Part shown: positions 16,050 to 26,342 of the stretch, piece by piece
Position numbering within the stretch: position 1 is the stretch's first letter
Layout of the letters: the number at the start of each line of letters is the position of its first letter
Assembly (NCBI RefSeq): GCF_047302425.1
Contig: NZ_CP154855.1
Location: forward strand, 2,852,001 to 2,916,000
Length of the DNA stretch: 64,000 nucleotides
Direction: 5' to 3'
Source of the DNA: Oceanitalea sp047302425
GTDB lineage: Bacteria; Actinomycetota; Actinomycetes; Actinomycetales; Actinomycetaceae
The notes under the pieces: generated by a model
The model's input: only the letters and a program-made list of their open reading frames with translations
Told to the model about the DNA's origin: nothing
Database searches by the model: none
Translations under genes and position numbers: made by a program

Positions 16050-16826
16050 TTATCGCTCGCGGCGGCCGCGGGCGTAGGCCTCGGCGGAGCCTTCGCGGAA
16101 GAGGTCGTCGGAGGCGGACCGGGCGAGCACGCGGGCGCCGTCGCCGTCCTCCACCGTGACGAGATGGGCCAGGCCGCGCACGACGGCGACCGGCCGGCCG
16201 TCCGCCTTGCCCTTGACGAGCTCCGCGGCCGCGGCAATCTCGTCGGCGGCGGCGATCTGGGTCATCCGCAGCTCGCGGCCGTAGCCGTCGCGCCGGCCGC
16301 GGTGGTCCTCGAGCACGACGATCCCGGCCGCGCCGATCGCGATGTCCGCGACGCCCTCGCGCCACGGCCGCCCCACGGTGTCGGTGACGACCACACCGGG
16401 GCGCACGCCCAGGCGGGCGTCGAGCCCACGCCGCAGCCGCCGCGCGGAGTCGTCCGGGTCCTCGGGCAGCAGCAGCGCGGTGCCGAGCGGCACGTCGGAC
16501 GAGTCGACTCCGGCGGCGGCCATGACCAGCCCCTGCGGCGTCTCGACGATCCGCAGCATCGAGCCGTCCGGCCGCGGACGCGAGGCCACGACCCGCACCG
16601 TCTGCGAGTCGATGGCCGCCTCCAGCTCCTCACGCGTCCGCGCCGCGACGAGCCGTCGCTCCGCCTTGGCCACGACCTTGCTCGCGACGACGACGACGTC
16701 CCCCTCGGCGACCCCGACGCTCCCGTCAGGCCAGCTCAGCTCCCGCAGGGCGGGCGCGACGACGGCGGCGAGGTCGTCCCCGCCGGTGACCGGCGGCAGG
16801 CCCTCGACGGCCTGGGCGAGCAGCAT
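16050..16826 (-). CDS. cofE: Coenzyme F420-0:L-glutamate ligase
   Basis: 258 residues, a single CofE domain. It adds glutamates to F420-0 with GTP, giving mature F420. Seen: GDVVVVASKVVAKAE near residue 44 (the family's SKVVSKAEGR-type motif), DTVGRPWREGVADIAIGAAGI, then EIAAAAELVKGKADG, all standard CofE blocks. In mycobacteria this domain is fused to a C-terminal nitroreductase-like domain (FbiB), absent here. It shares one base with the upstream FGD-like gene. It faces a predicted F420-0 importer, which suggests salvage of imported F420-0. Confidence 0.88.
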   Translation of the reverse strand: MLLAQAVEGLPPVTGGDDLAAVVAPALRELSWPDGSVGVAEGDVVVVASKVVAKAERRLVAARTREELEAAIDSQTVRVVASRPRPDGSMLRIVETPQGLVMAAAGVDSSDVPLGTALLLPEDPDDSARRLRRGLDARLGVRPGVVVTDTVGRPWREGVADIAIGAAGIVVLEDHRGRRDGYGRELRMTQIAAADEIAAAAELVKGKADGRPVAVVRGLAHLVTVEDGDGARVLARSASDDLFREGSAEAYARGRRER

Positions 16827-17824
16827 CAGCGGCTCAGCTTCGGCAGGACGTCGCGGCCGAAGACCTCGACCCACTCCCGCTGGTTGCGCCCGACGTTGTG
16901 GAGGTAGATCCGGTCGAAGCCGAGGTCGACATACTTCTGGATCTCCGCGCGGTGGACCTCGGGGTCGGCGGAGATGACCATCCGGCCCTCGAAGTCCTCC
17001 GGGCGCACGAGCTTGGCCATCGCGGCGAAGTCGAAGGGCGAGCGGATGTCGGCCTTGGGGAACTTCATCCCGCCGTTGGGCCACTGGTCCAGGGCGTTCG
17101 CGAGCGCCTCCTCGTCGGTGGACGCCCACGACATGTGCAGCTGGAGAATCTTCGGCATGGTCTCCGGGTCCCGGCCCACCTCCCGGGCGCCGGAGGCAAA
17201 CTTGTCGAAGAGGCCGGAGATCTTCTCCAGCGGCGCGCCCACGGTGATGAGGCCGTCGGCGTGCTTGCCGGCGCGGCGGGCGGTGACCGGCCCGCCGGTG
17301 GCGACGTAGATGGGCGGGGCCTCCTCCGGCATCGTCCACAGCCGGGTCGACTCGAGCTTGTAGAACGTCCCCGAGTGCTTGGTGTCCTTGCCGGCGAGGG
17401 AGGCGGTGAAGAGCTTGCGGATGATCTCGATCGCCTCGAACATCCGGTTGATCCGCTCGGGCGCCTCGGGCCAGTAGCCGGCGGTGACGTGCTCGTTGAG
17501 CGCCTCGCCGGAGCCGAGCCCCAGCCAGTGCCGGCCCGGGTACATCGCGGCGAGCGTGGCCGAGGCCTGCGCGACCATCGCCGGGTGCCAGCGGAAGGTC
17601 GGCGCGGTGACACCTGGCCCGATGTCCCCGCGGGTGCGCTCCCCCAGCGCGGACAGCACGTTCCACACGAAGGCCGCCTGCCCCTGCGACGGCGTCCACG
17701 GCTGGAAGTGGTCGGCGGCCATGACGCCGGAGAAGCCGTGCTCCTCGGCCAGCGCACTGATCTCCACCACCTCGGTGGGGTGGAACTGCTCCAGCGCGGC
17801 CGCGTACCCGATCGTGAGGTCCAT
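16826..17824 (-). CDS. F420-dependent LLM-class oxidoreductase (FGD-like)
   Basis: 332 residues, TIM-barrel luciferase-like monooxygenase family. It matches the F420-dependent glucose-6-phosphate dehydrogenase-type subfamily (TIGR03557-like): DHFQPW near residue 38, GERT, PTFRWHPA, GSGEALNE, YVATGGP and YLHNVG. It is expected to use F420 as hydride carrier. The substrate may be a sugar phosphate or another alcohol. First gene of the cofE operon. CAGACT (17831-17836) lies exactly 6 bases before ATG with no ribosome site, suggesting a leaderless start. Confidence 0.85.
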   Translation of the reverse strand: MDLTIGYAAALEQFHPTEVVEISALAEEHGFSGVMAADHFQPWTPSQGQAAFVWNVLSALGERTRGDIGPGVTAPTFRWHPAMVAQASATLAAMYPGRHWLGLGSGEALNEHVTAGYWPEAPERINRMFEAIEIIRKLFTASLAGKDTKHSGTFYKLESTRLWTMPEEAPPIYVATGGPVTARRAGKHADGLITVGAPLEKISGLFDKFASGAREVGRDPETMPKILQLHMSWASTDEEALANALDQWPNGGMKFPKADIRSPFDFAAMAKLVRPEDFEGRMVISADPEVHRAEIQKYVDLGFDRIYLHNVGRNQREWVEVFGRDVLPKLSR

Positions 17825-17921
17825 GGTCCCAGTCTGTCAGGTGCAGCCCGCCCACCGCGTGACCGGCGCCGCCGCGGACGGGTGAGCCCACTCCTCCGGG
17901 ACCGTGGAACAATCGGGTCTC

Positions 17922-20630
17922 ATGACCGACGCGCACGACCCCACCCCCGCCGCCCCGCTGTCCACCTCGTCCGTCCCGGACAAGGTCAGCCTCGACGGCC
18001 TGGAGGAGAGGTGGGACGCGCGCTGGGCCGAGCAGGGCACCTACGCCTTCGACCGCACCGCCACCCGCGAGCAGGTCTACTCGATCGACACCCCGCCGCC
18101 CACGGTCTCCGGCTCCCTGCACGTGGGTCACGTCTTCTCGTACACGCACACCGACGTCGTCGCCCGCTACCAGCGGATGACCGGCAAGCGCGTCTTCTAC
18201 CCCATGGGCTGGGACGACAACGGCCTGCCCACCGAGCGCCGCGTGCAGAACTACTACGGCGTGCGCGTGGACCCCACGCTCCCCTACGTGCCGGACTTCG
18301 TGCCCCCGCACGACGGCGGTGAGGGCAAGAGCGTCAAGGCCGCCGACCAGCAGCCCATCTCCCGTCGCAACTTCGTCGAGCTGTGCGAGCGCCTCACCCA
18401 GGAGGACGAGAAGCAGTTCGAGGCGCTGTGGCGCCACCTCGGCCTGAGCGTGGACTGGTCGCTGCACTACCAGACCATCGGTCGCGAGTCCCAGCTCGTC
18501 GCGCAGGCCGCGTTCCTGCGCAACCTCGCCCGCGGGGAGGCCTACCAGGCCGCCGCCCCGGGCCTGTGGGACGTCACCTTCCAGACGGCGGTCGCGCAGG
18601 CCGAGCTCGAGGCGCGCGACTACCCGGGCCACTACCACCGCGTCGCCTTCCACCTCACCGACCCCGCCGTCGGCGAGAGCCTGGAGCAGGTGACCGACGG
18701 CAAGGTGTACATCGAGACGACCCGCCCGGAGCTGCTGCCCGCCGTCGTCGCCCTCATCGCCCACCCCGACGACGAGCGCTACCAGCCGCTGTTCGGCACC
18801 ACGGTCCGCTCCCCCCTCTTCGGGGTCGAGGTCCCGGTGCTCGCCCACCCGGCCGCGGAGATGGACAAGGGTGCGGGCATCGCGATGTGCTGCACCTTCG
18901 GTGACCTCACCGACGTCCAGTGGTGGCGCGAGCTCGACCTGCCCACCCGCCCGGTCATCCGCCGCGACGGCCGTCTCCTCGCCGAGGCGCCCGAGTGGCT
19001 CGAGCAGCCCGCCGCCGTCGAGCTGTGGACCGAGTCCCTCGCCGGCAGGACGACCTTCACCGCCCGCAAGGAGGTCGTCGAGGCGCTGCGCGCGAGCGGC
19101 GACCTCGACGGCGAGCCGGTCGCCACCCAGCGCAAGACGAACTTCTTCGAGAAGGGCGACAAGCCCCTCGAGATCGTCACCTCCCGCCAGTGGTACATCC
19201 GCAACGGCGGCCGCCCCGGCACCGACTCCGCGGGCCGCGACCTGCGCGAGGCGCTCCTCGAGCGCGGCCGCGAGCTCAACTTCCACCCCGACTTCATGCG
19301 GGTGCGCTACAACAACTGGGTCGAGGGCCTCAACAGCGACTGGCTCATCTCCCGCCAGCGCTTCTTCGGCGTCCCGATCCCGGTCTGGTACGCCGTCGAC
19401 GAGAACGGCGAGGTCGACCACGAGCGCGTGCTCACGCCGTCGGAGGAGATGCTGCCGGTCGACCCGAGCATCGACGTGCCCGCCGGGTACACCGAGGACC
19501 AGCGCGGCAAGCCGGGCGGCTTCGTCGGCGAGGTCGACATCATGGACACGTGGGCGACGTCCTCGCTCACCCCGCAGATCGCCGGCGGCTGGCTGCGCGA
19601 CGAGGACCTCTTCTCCCGCGTCTTCCCCATGGACCTGCGCCCCCAGGGCCAGGACATCATCCGCACCTGGCTCTTCTCGACCGTGGTCCGCTCCCACCTC
19701 GAGTTCGGCTCTCTGCCGTGGCGCGAGGCCGCGATCTCCGGGTGGATCCTCGACCCGGACCGCAAGAAGATGTCCAAGTCCAAGGGCAACGTCGTCACGC
19801 CGCTCGGCCTGCTCCAGGAGCACGGGGCCGACGCCGTCCGCTACTGGGCCGCCTCGGCCCGCCTCGGCACGGACGCGGCCTTCGACACCGGCCAGATGAA
19901 GATCGGGCGCCGCCTGGCGATCAAGGTCCTCAACGCCTCGAAGTTCGCGCTCACCATGGGCGGGGACACCCCCGCGAGCCTCGACGTCTCCGCGGTCACC
20001 GAGCCGCTGGACCGCTCGCTCCTCGCAGGGCTGGCCGACGTCGTCGAGAGCGCGACGACGGCGCTGGACCGCTACGACCACACCCGTGCGCTGGAGCTGA
20101 CCGAGACCTTCTTCTGGACCTTCTGCGACGACTACCTCGAGCTCGTCAAGGACCGGGCCTACGGCTCGACCGAGGCCGGCTACACGCCCACCGAGGTCGC
20201 CTCGGCGCGCACGGCGCTGGCCGTGACGACCGATGTCGTCCTGCGGCTGCTCGCCCCGTTCCTGCCCTTCGCGACCGAGGAGGTGTGGAGCTGGTGGCGC
20301 AGCGGGTCGGTGCACGCCGCGCCGTGGCCCTCGGCCGCGCCGCTGCGCCAGGCCGTGACGGACGCCGACCCGGGCCTCCTCCACGCCACCGGGAAGGCCC
20401 TCGCGGCCCTGCGCAAGGTGAAGTCCGAGGCCAAGGTCTCCCAGCGCACGACCTTCGCCCGGGTGCGCCTGGAGCTGCCCACCGCCGACGTCGACCGCAT
20501 CGGCCACGCCCTGGCCGACCTGCGCGCCGCCGGCCGGGTCCGGGGCGACCTGGAGATCGCGGGCCGCACGGAGCTCGAGGACGCCGTCGTCGGCGCCCAC
20601 GAGCTCGACGAGCCCCCGGCCAAGCGCTGA
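17922..20630 (+). CDS. valS: Valyl-tRNA synthetase
   Basis: 902 residues. It charges tRNA-Val with valine, with an editing domain against threonine. Seen: class I HIGH motif as GSLHVGH (about residue 65), the CP1 editing insertion, KMSKS at residues 616-620, and a C-terminal anticodon-binding domain. Start chosen at ATG 17922 over GTG 17904, because 17904 would place coding sequence over the likely -10 (AACAAT). No T-box leader is possible, as the gap to the divergent FGD-like gene is only 97 bp. fadD follows 16 bp downstream. Confidence 0.97.
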   Translation: MTDAHDPTPAAPLSTSSVPDKVSLDGLEERWDARWAEQGTYAFDRTATREQVYSIDTPPPTVSGSLHVGHVFSYTHTDVVARYQRMTGKRVFYPMGWDDNGLPTERRVQNYYGVRVDPTLPYVPDFVPPHDGGEGKSVKAADQQPISRRNFVELCERLTQEDEKQFEALWRHLGLSVDWSLHYQTIGRESQLVAQAAFLRNLARGEAYQAAAPGLWDVTFQTAVAQAELEARDYPGHYHRVAFHLTDPAVGESLEQVTDGKVYIETTRPELLPAVVALIAHPDDERYQPLFGTTVRSPLFGVEVPVLAHPAAEMDKGAGIAMCCTFGDLTDVQWWRELDLPTRPVIRRDGRLLAEAPEWLEQPAAVELWTESLAGRTTFTARKEVVEALRASGDLDGEPVATQRKTNFFEKGDKPLEIVTSRQWYIRNGGRPGTDSAGRDLREALLERGRELNFHPDFMRVRYNNWVEGLNSDWLISRQRFFGVPIPVWYAVDENGEVDHERVLTPSEEMLPVDPSIDVPAGYTEDQRGKPGGFVGEVDIMDTWATSSLTPQIAGGWLRDEDLFSRVFPMDLRPQGQDIIRTWLFSTVVRSHLEFGSLPWREAAISGWILDPDRKKMSKSKGNVVTPLGLLQEHGADAVRYWAASARLGTDAAFDTGQMKIGRRLAIKVLNASKFALTMGGDTPASLDVSAVTEPLDRSLLAGLADVVESATTALDRYDHTRALELTETFFWTFCDDYLELVKDRAYGSTEAGYTPTEVASARTALAVTTDVVLRLLAPFLPFATEEVWSWWRSGSVHAAPWPSAAPLRQAVTDADPGLLHATGKALAALRKVKSEAKVSQRTTFARVRLELPTADVDRIGHALADLRAAGRVRGDLEIAGRTELEDAVVGAHELDEPPAKR

Positions 20631-20646
20631 GCGACGAGGAGAACCG

Positions 20647-22467
20647 ATGACTGAGCAGCGTCCCGAGGCAAGCACGCCCGGGGTCGGGCGGATCGAGCCC
20701 CACATGTCCCTGCCCTGGGTCCTGGCCGACCGTCTGGCCCGCGACCCCGCCGACACGATCTTCGAGCGCAAGTCCTCGCTGGGCACCCGCTTCGTCCCCG
20801 TGAGCGTCCAGACCTTCGCCGAGGAGGTCACCGCCGTCGCCAAGGGCCTCATCGGCCTGGGCGTCGAGGCCGGTGACCGCGTGGCGATCATGGCGCACAC
20901 GAGCTACGAGTGGACCCTGCTCGACTTCGCGGCGTGGTCCGCCGGCGCCGTGCCCGTGCCGATCTACGAGACCTCCTCCGCCGAGCAGGCCGAGTGGATC
21001 GTCTCGAACTCCGGTGCACGCGTCGTCTTCGCCGAGACGCGGGCGATGGCCGCGCTCCTCCAGCCGCTGCTCGAGCGGCTGGACCACCTCGAGCACATCC
21101 TCGTCCTCGACGAGAACGCCGTGGAGACGGTCATCGGCCACGGCGTCGACGTGCCCGCCGAACGGGTGACCGAGCGCTCCGAGGCCACCGACCTGTCGAG
21201 CCTCGCGACGATCATCTACACCTCGGGCACCACCGGGCGGCCCAAGGGCGTGGAGCTGACGCACGGCAACTTCGTCTCGCTCGTCGTCAACGGCAGCGAC
21301 GACCCGAACTTCTCCGGGGTGGTGCGCGGCAGCGACAAGCGCACCCTGCTCTTCATGCCGCTCGCGCACGTCTTCGCCCGCTTCGTCGAGGTCCTGTGCG
21401 TGTACTCCGGCGCGACCATGGGCCACGTCCCGGACGCGAAGAACCTCGTCGCGGACCTCGACGCCTTCAAGCCGACCTTCCTCCTCGCCGTCCCCCGCGT
21501 CTTCGAGAAGGTCTACAACTCCGCCGACGCCAAGGCCGGCTCCGGTGCCAAGCAGCGGATCTTCCGCTGGGGCGCCAAGGTGGCGATCACCTACTCGCGC
21601 GCACTCGAGGCCGACGGCGGTCCGTCCGCGGCCCTCAAGGCGCAGCGTGCCCTGGCCGACCGTCTCGTCTACGGCAAGATCCGTGCCGCCATGGGTGGGA
21701 ACCTCGACTGGGCCATCTCCGGCGGCGGCCCCCTCGGTGAGCGCCTGGGTCACTTCTTCCGCGGCATCGGGGTCGGCGTCCTCGAGGGCTACGGCCTCAC
21801 CGAGGTCGGTGCCCCGACCACCGTCAACCGGCCCGGGCTCACGAAGATCGGGACGGTCGGCCCGCCCTACCCGGGCACGCGCGTCGCGATCGCCGAGGAC
21901 GGCCAGGTGCTCGTCAAGGGCGACCATGTCTTCCGCGGCTACCACGACAACCCCGAGGCGACGGCGCAGGCCTTCACCGAGGACGGCTGGTTCGTCACCG
22001 GTGACCTCGGACAGCTCGACGCCGACGGCTACCTGCGCATCACCGGCCGCAAGAAGGAGATCATCGTGACCGCCGGCGGCAAGAACGTCGCCCCGGCCGT
22101 GCTCGAGGACCGCCTGCGCGGCCACCCGCTCGTCTCCCAGGTCGTCGTCGTCGGTGACGGGCGCCCCTTCATCGGCGCGCTCGTCACCCTCGACGAGGAC
22201 ATGCTGCCCGGCTGGCTCGCCAACCACGACCTGCCCCCGATGAACGTCGAGCAGGCCGCCAGCGACGAGCGCGTGCTCGCCGCCCTCGACCGCGCCGTCA
22301 CCCGCGCCAACGAGGCCGTCTCCCGGGCGGAGTCGATCCGCAAGATCAACGTCCTGACGACCGACTTCACCATGGAGAACGGCTACCTCACCCCGAGCCA
22401 GAAGGTGAAGCGGGCCAAGGTCCTCACCGACTTCGAGCGCGAGATCAACGACATCTACGGCACCTGA
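20647..22467 (+). CDS. Long-chain fatty acid-CoA ligase
   Basis: 606 residues, ANL adenylate-forming superfamily, similar in type to mycobacterial FadD15. It activates long-chain fatty acids to acyl-CoA via acyl-AMP. Seen: P-loop YTSGTTGRPKG (about residue 198), ALxHVFAR-type motif, GYGLTEVGAPT, and the hinge and catalytic segment TGDLGQLDADGYLRITGRKKEI with Lys near the end (SQKVKRAKV). Ribosome site GAGGAG, 16 bp after valS, so cotranscription is likely. Ended by a strong hairpin. Confidence 0.9.
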   Translation: MTEQRPEASTPGVGRIEPHMSLPWVLADRLARDPADTIFERKSSLGTRFVPVSVQTFAEEVTAVAKGLIGLGVEAGDRVAIMAHTSYEWTLLDFAAWSAGAVPVPIYETSSAEQAEWIVSNSGARVVFAETRAMAALLQPLLERLDHLEHILVLDENAVETVIGHGVDVPAERVTERSEATDLSSLATIIYTSGTTGRPKGVELTHGNFVSLVVNGSDDPNFSGVVRGSDKRTLLFMPLAHVFARFVEVLCVYSGATMGHVPDAKNLVADLDAFKPTFLLAVPRVFEKVYNSADAKAGSGAKQRIFRWGAKVAITYSRALEADGGPSAALKAQRALADRLVYGKIRAAMGGNLDWAISGGGPLGERLGHFFRGIGVGVLEGYGLTEVGAPTTVNRPGLTKIGTVGPPYPGTRVAIAEDGQVLVKGDHVFRGYHDNPEATAQAFTEDGWFVTGDLGQLDADGYLRITGRKKEIIVTAGGKNVAPAVLEDRLRGHPLVSQVVVVGDGRPFIGALVTLDEDMLPGWLANHDLPPMNVEQAASDERVLAALDRAVTRANEAVSRAESIRKINVLTTDFTMENGYLTPSQKVKRAKVLTDFEREINDIYGT

Positions 22468-22476
22468 CCGGCGCCG

Positions 22477-22500
22477 CCCCCCGCCCGCACGGGCGGGGGG
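22477..22500. terminator. Terminator between fadD and chorismate mutase
   Basis: Perfect 10-bp G/C stem (22477-22486 with 22491-22500), loop GCAC. It lies between convergent stop codons and can serve both strands. Confidence 0.8.
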
Positions 22501-22803
22501 TCACTCCGCCTGGCGGGACTCCGCCGTCGCCTCGTGGTGGCGGATGACCTCGGCGACGATGAAGGACAGGAACTTCTCGGCGAACACGGGGTCGAGGCCC
22601 GCCTCCTCGGCCAGGGCCCGCAGGCGCTGGATCTGCTCCGCCTCCCGAGCGGGGTCCGACGGCGGCAGGCCGAGGTCGGCCTTGATGTGGCCCACCCGCT
22701 GGGTGCACTTGAAGCGCTCGGCGAGCAGGTGGATGAGGGCGGCGTCGATGTTGTCGATGGTGCCGCGGGCACGTGCCAGCTCGGCCGGGATGGTCTCGCT
22801 CAT
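22501..22803 (-). CDS. Chorismate mutase (AroQ type)
   Basis: 100 residues, all-helical AroQ fold. It converts chorismate to prephenate, the branch point to Phe and Tyr. Seen: RGTIDNIDAALIHLLAERFKCTQRVGHIKADLGLP with the expected Arg, Lys and Asp positions, then PxREAEQIQRL and a helix with FAEKFLSFIVAEVIRHHE. Cytosolic. The best leaderless promoter in the window precedes it: TAGGAT (22810-22815) exactly 6 bases before ATG. Monocistronic between two terminators. Confidence 0.9.
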   Translation of the reverse strand: MSETIPAELARARGTIDNIDAALIHLLAERFKCTQRVGHIKADLGLPPSDPAREAEQIQRLRALAEEAGLDPVFAEKFLSFIVAEVIRHHEATAESRQAE

Positions 22804-22853
22804 GGGCCGATCCTAGGCCGCCCGACGAGCCCGTCCCCGCCGCGTCTCACACG

Positions 22854-22891
22854 CGACGGCGCCCCCACCGCGAGTGGTGGGGGCGCCGTCG
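22854..22891 (-). terminator. Terminator downstream of the eRF1-like gene
   Basis: Perfect 16-bp stem (22854-22869 with 22876-22891) with a 6-nt loop, just after the stop of the eRF1-like gene at 22900. Confidence 0.85.
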
Positions 22892-22899
22892 TCGTCGGC

Positions 22900-24087
22900 T
22901 CAGGAGCGGGCGGTGTCCCCGCTCACCTTGTAGGCGTGCTCGCTGGGCGTGGACGCGTCACGCCACCGCAGCAGCGCCCCGACGCCGTCGACGAGCTCGG
23001 AGGCGCTCGCCTCGTCGGCGATCGTCACCCCCGCACCCTGCTCGACGGCGGCCCGTCCGATCGCGAGGTCCGCGCGCACCTCCCGGGGCTCGGTCACCCC
23101 GAGGTCGGCGAGCAGCGCCGGGGTCGTGGCGACCTCCAGCGCCCCCTCCCCCGCCCACAGGCTGCGCAGCCGCAGCTGGGAGTTCCGGCCGACCGTGTCC
23201 TCGCGCAGGATGAGCTCGGCGACCTGGCCGCGGGCGAGTGCCGCGACGACGTCGTCGACGCTCTGCGTCGCGGTGCCCTCCCGGCCCTCCTCCTGCCGGA
23301 AACGGTCGAGGACCTCCTCGGTGCGGCGAGCGCGGAAGACGTCGAGCGCCTCGTGCAGGTTCTTGTCGAAGGCCTGCTCGTTGACGCCGGCGGCGCGTGA
23401 GCCGCCGTCGAGCACCGTGGCGATCGCTCCCGCCTCCGCGCCCAGCCGCTCGCGCACGAGCGCGACCGCCCGCACGTCACCGGTGAGGAGCAGGAGCTCG
23501 GGCCGACGCTCGGTGACGATCCGGTCCAGCTCGGAGGCGACCGTCTCCGCGTTGCGCTCCCAGGAGTCCTCGGCGCGGGCCTGCAGCCGGCGGGTGGCCA
23601 TCCCCGCCCGGCGCACCTTGTTGATGACGTCCTGGTCGCCCTCGACACTGCCCAGCTCGTCCCCGGCCTCGTACTCGAAGGCGGAGTGGCGCTGCAGGGT
23701 GAGATCGGCCCCCGTGCGGTCGATCTCAGCCAGCAGGTAGGACACGGTGCCGTCCGCGACCTTCGCCAGCGACACGACGTCGAGGCCCACGACCCCCGTG
23801 TCGTCCGACGGCGGCTCGCGAAGCACGCGGTCGATGACGACGCCGTCCGGCCCGGCCACGATCGTGCGGCCGTGCTTCCCGGCCACGTGGGTGGGGATCC
23901 GCACCTGCTCCTCGACGTGGTCGAGGGTGCGGGCGCTGATGCCTCGGCCCTCCAGCGTGCGCCGAAGATCTCGCCAGCGGGTGACGACGGCCTGGTAGCC
24001 GTTCTCCGTCTCGCGTGTGGCGTCGAAGGTGACCGTGACGACGTCGTCGCCACTGGGGACCTGGCTCGTGAGCCAATCGATCTGCAT
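22900..24087 (-). CDS. eRF1-like (baeRF / Rv2629-Balon type) protein
   Basis: 395 residues from ATG 24087 with GAGG ahead. The three-part architecture resembles archaeal/eukaryal release factor 1: an N-terminal domain beginning IDWLTSQVPSGDDVVTVTFDATR, a central domain (about residues 140-270) with LLLLTGDVRAVALVRERL, and a C-terminal eRF1-domain-3-like part with VDDVVAALARGQVAELIL. Members of this family (Rv2629, M. smegmatis Msmeg1130, Psychrobacter Balon) have been linked to ribosome hibernation, and relatives to peptidyl-tRNA hydrolysis (Vms1). It lies 82 bp after clpX. A short inverted repeat CAGTG-N5-CACTG is upstream. Confidence 0.75.
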   Translation of the reverse strand: MQIDWLTSQVPSGDDVVTVTFDATRETENGYQAVVTRWRDLRRTLEGRGISARTLDHVEEQVRIPTHVAGKHGRTIVAGPDGVVIDRVLREPPSDDTGVVGLDVVSLAKVADGTVSYLLAEIDRTGADLTLQRHSAFEYEAGDELGSVEGDQDVINKVRRAGMATRRLQARAEDSWERNAETVASELDRIVTERRPELLLLTGDVRAVALVRERLGAEAGAIATVLDGGSRAAGVNEQAFDKNLHEALDVFRARRTEEVLDRFRQEEGREGTATQSVDDVVAALARGQVAELILREDTVGRNSQLRLRSLWAGEGALEVATTPALLADLGVTEPREVRADLAIGRAAVEQGAGVTIADEASASELVDGVGALLRWRDASTPSEHAYKVSGDTARS

Positions 24088-24169
24088 GTGACAGCACCTC
24101 ACTCGAATCGCGTGCAGTGCTGTCCACTGTGACCCACGAAACGCGGGCGCGCACCTCGCGGGAGGGGGC

Positions 24170-25441
<1,272 letters not shown>

Positions 25442-25558
25442 GCTCACTCCTCTTCACCGGTGGGGGTTCTCGTCCCATTGGACACCATGACGGGCCCGCG
25501 TGTCTTGTCGCCGGGCCGGGGTGTGTCGGTCGATACCTGTCCACAGTCCGGCACGACA

Positions 25559-25589
25559 CCGCCGGCCGGGCGTGCTGCCCGGCCGGCGG
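25559..25589 (-). terminator. Terminator downstream of clpP1P2
   Basis: Perfect 12-bp G/C stem (25559-25570 with 25578-25589), loop CGTGCTG, 19 bases after the clpP2 stop. Confidence 0.85.
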
Positions 25590-25607
25590 CTCGTGCTCGG
25601 ACGGTGC

Positions 25608-26312
25608 TCAGGCCTTGATCGCCGGGGTCTCCGCCTTGCGGGACTCCAGCACCTGGTCGACCAGGCCGTACTCGAGGGCCTCGGCCGCGGTGAGGATCTT
25701 GTCGCGCTCGATGTCCTCGCGCACCTCGTCGATCGGCTTGCCCGAGTGGTGGGCGATGGTCTCCTCGAGCCACTCGCGCATCCGCAGGATCTCGCGGGCC
25801 TGGATCTCGATGTCCGAGGCCTGGCCGTAGCCGCCGCCCTGGACCGCCGGCTGGTGGATCATCACGCGCGAGTTCGGCAGCGCCAGCCGCTTGCCGGGCG
25901 AGCCGGCCGCGAGCAGCACGGCCGCGGCGGAGGCCGCCTGGCCGAGGCAGACGGTCTGGATCTGCGGCTTGATGAACTGCATCGTGTCGTAGATCGCGGT
26001 GAGCGCCGTGAAGGAGCCACCGGGCGAGTTGATGTACAGCGTGATGAGGCCGTCGGGGTCCGAGCTCTCGAGGACGAGGAGCTGGGCCATGACGTCGTCG
26101 GCCGACGCGTCGTCGATCTGCACGCCGAGGAAGATGATGCGGTCCTCGAAGAGCTTGGTGTACGGGTCCTGCCGCTTGTAGCCGTAGGCGGTGCGCTCCT
26201 CGTACTGGGGCAGCACGTAGCGCGCGGACGGCGCGGCCGGTGCGAGGCCCCCGGCGAGGGCGGAGCCGTCGAGGCGTCCGGCGCGGGCCATGAACTGGGA
26301 TTCGATGCTCAC
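25608..26312 (-). CDS. clpP2: ATP-dependent Clp protease proteolytic subunit 2
   Basis: 234 residues, GTG start with AGGAG 5 bases ahead. Serine protease fold with catalytic Ser in GQAASAAAVLL and His in MIHQPAVQ, plus IYINSPGG-type oxyanion loop (LYINSPGGSFT). The N-terminal extension of ~35 residues is the usual actinobacterial ClpP2 propeptide. In actinobacteria ClpP1 and ClpP2 form a mixed 14-mer, active with ClpX or ClpC. 30 bp after clpP1, same operon. Confidence 0.95.
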   Translation of the reverse strand: MSIESQFMARAGRLDGSALAGGLAPAAPSARYVLPQYEERTAYGYKRQDPYTKLFEDRIIFLGVQIDDASADDVMAQLLVLESSDPDGLITLYINSPGGSFTALTAIYDTMQFIKPQIQTVCLGQAASAAAVLLAAGSPGKRLALPNSRVMIHQPAVQGGGYGQASDIEIQAREILRMREWLEETIAHHSGKPIDEVREDIERDKILTAAEALEYGLVDQVLESRKAETPAIKA

Positions 26313-26342
26313 TGGTGCTCCTGGGTGGTCGTCGGTGGTCCG

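Noticed and set aside
17825..17921. T-box or other leader upstream of valS
   Set aside because: The divergent gap is only 97 bp and the likely -10 lies 8 bases before ATG, leaving no room for a leader RNA.
16050..20900. 1616-codon open frame on the minus strand across valS
   Set aside because: Only its end is real (cofE, from 16826). The rest is the antisense shadow of valS and of the FGD-like gene in another frame, with Arg/Gly/Asp-biased composition.
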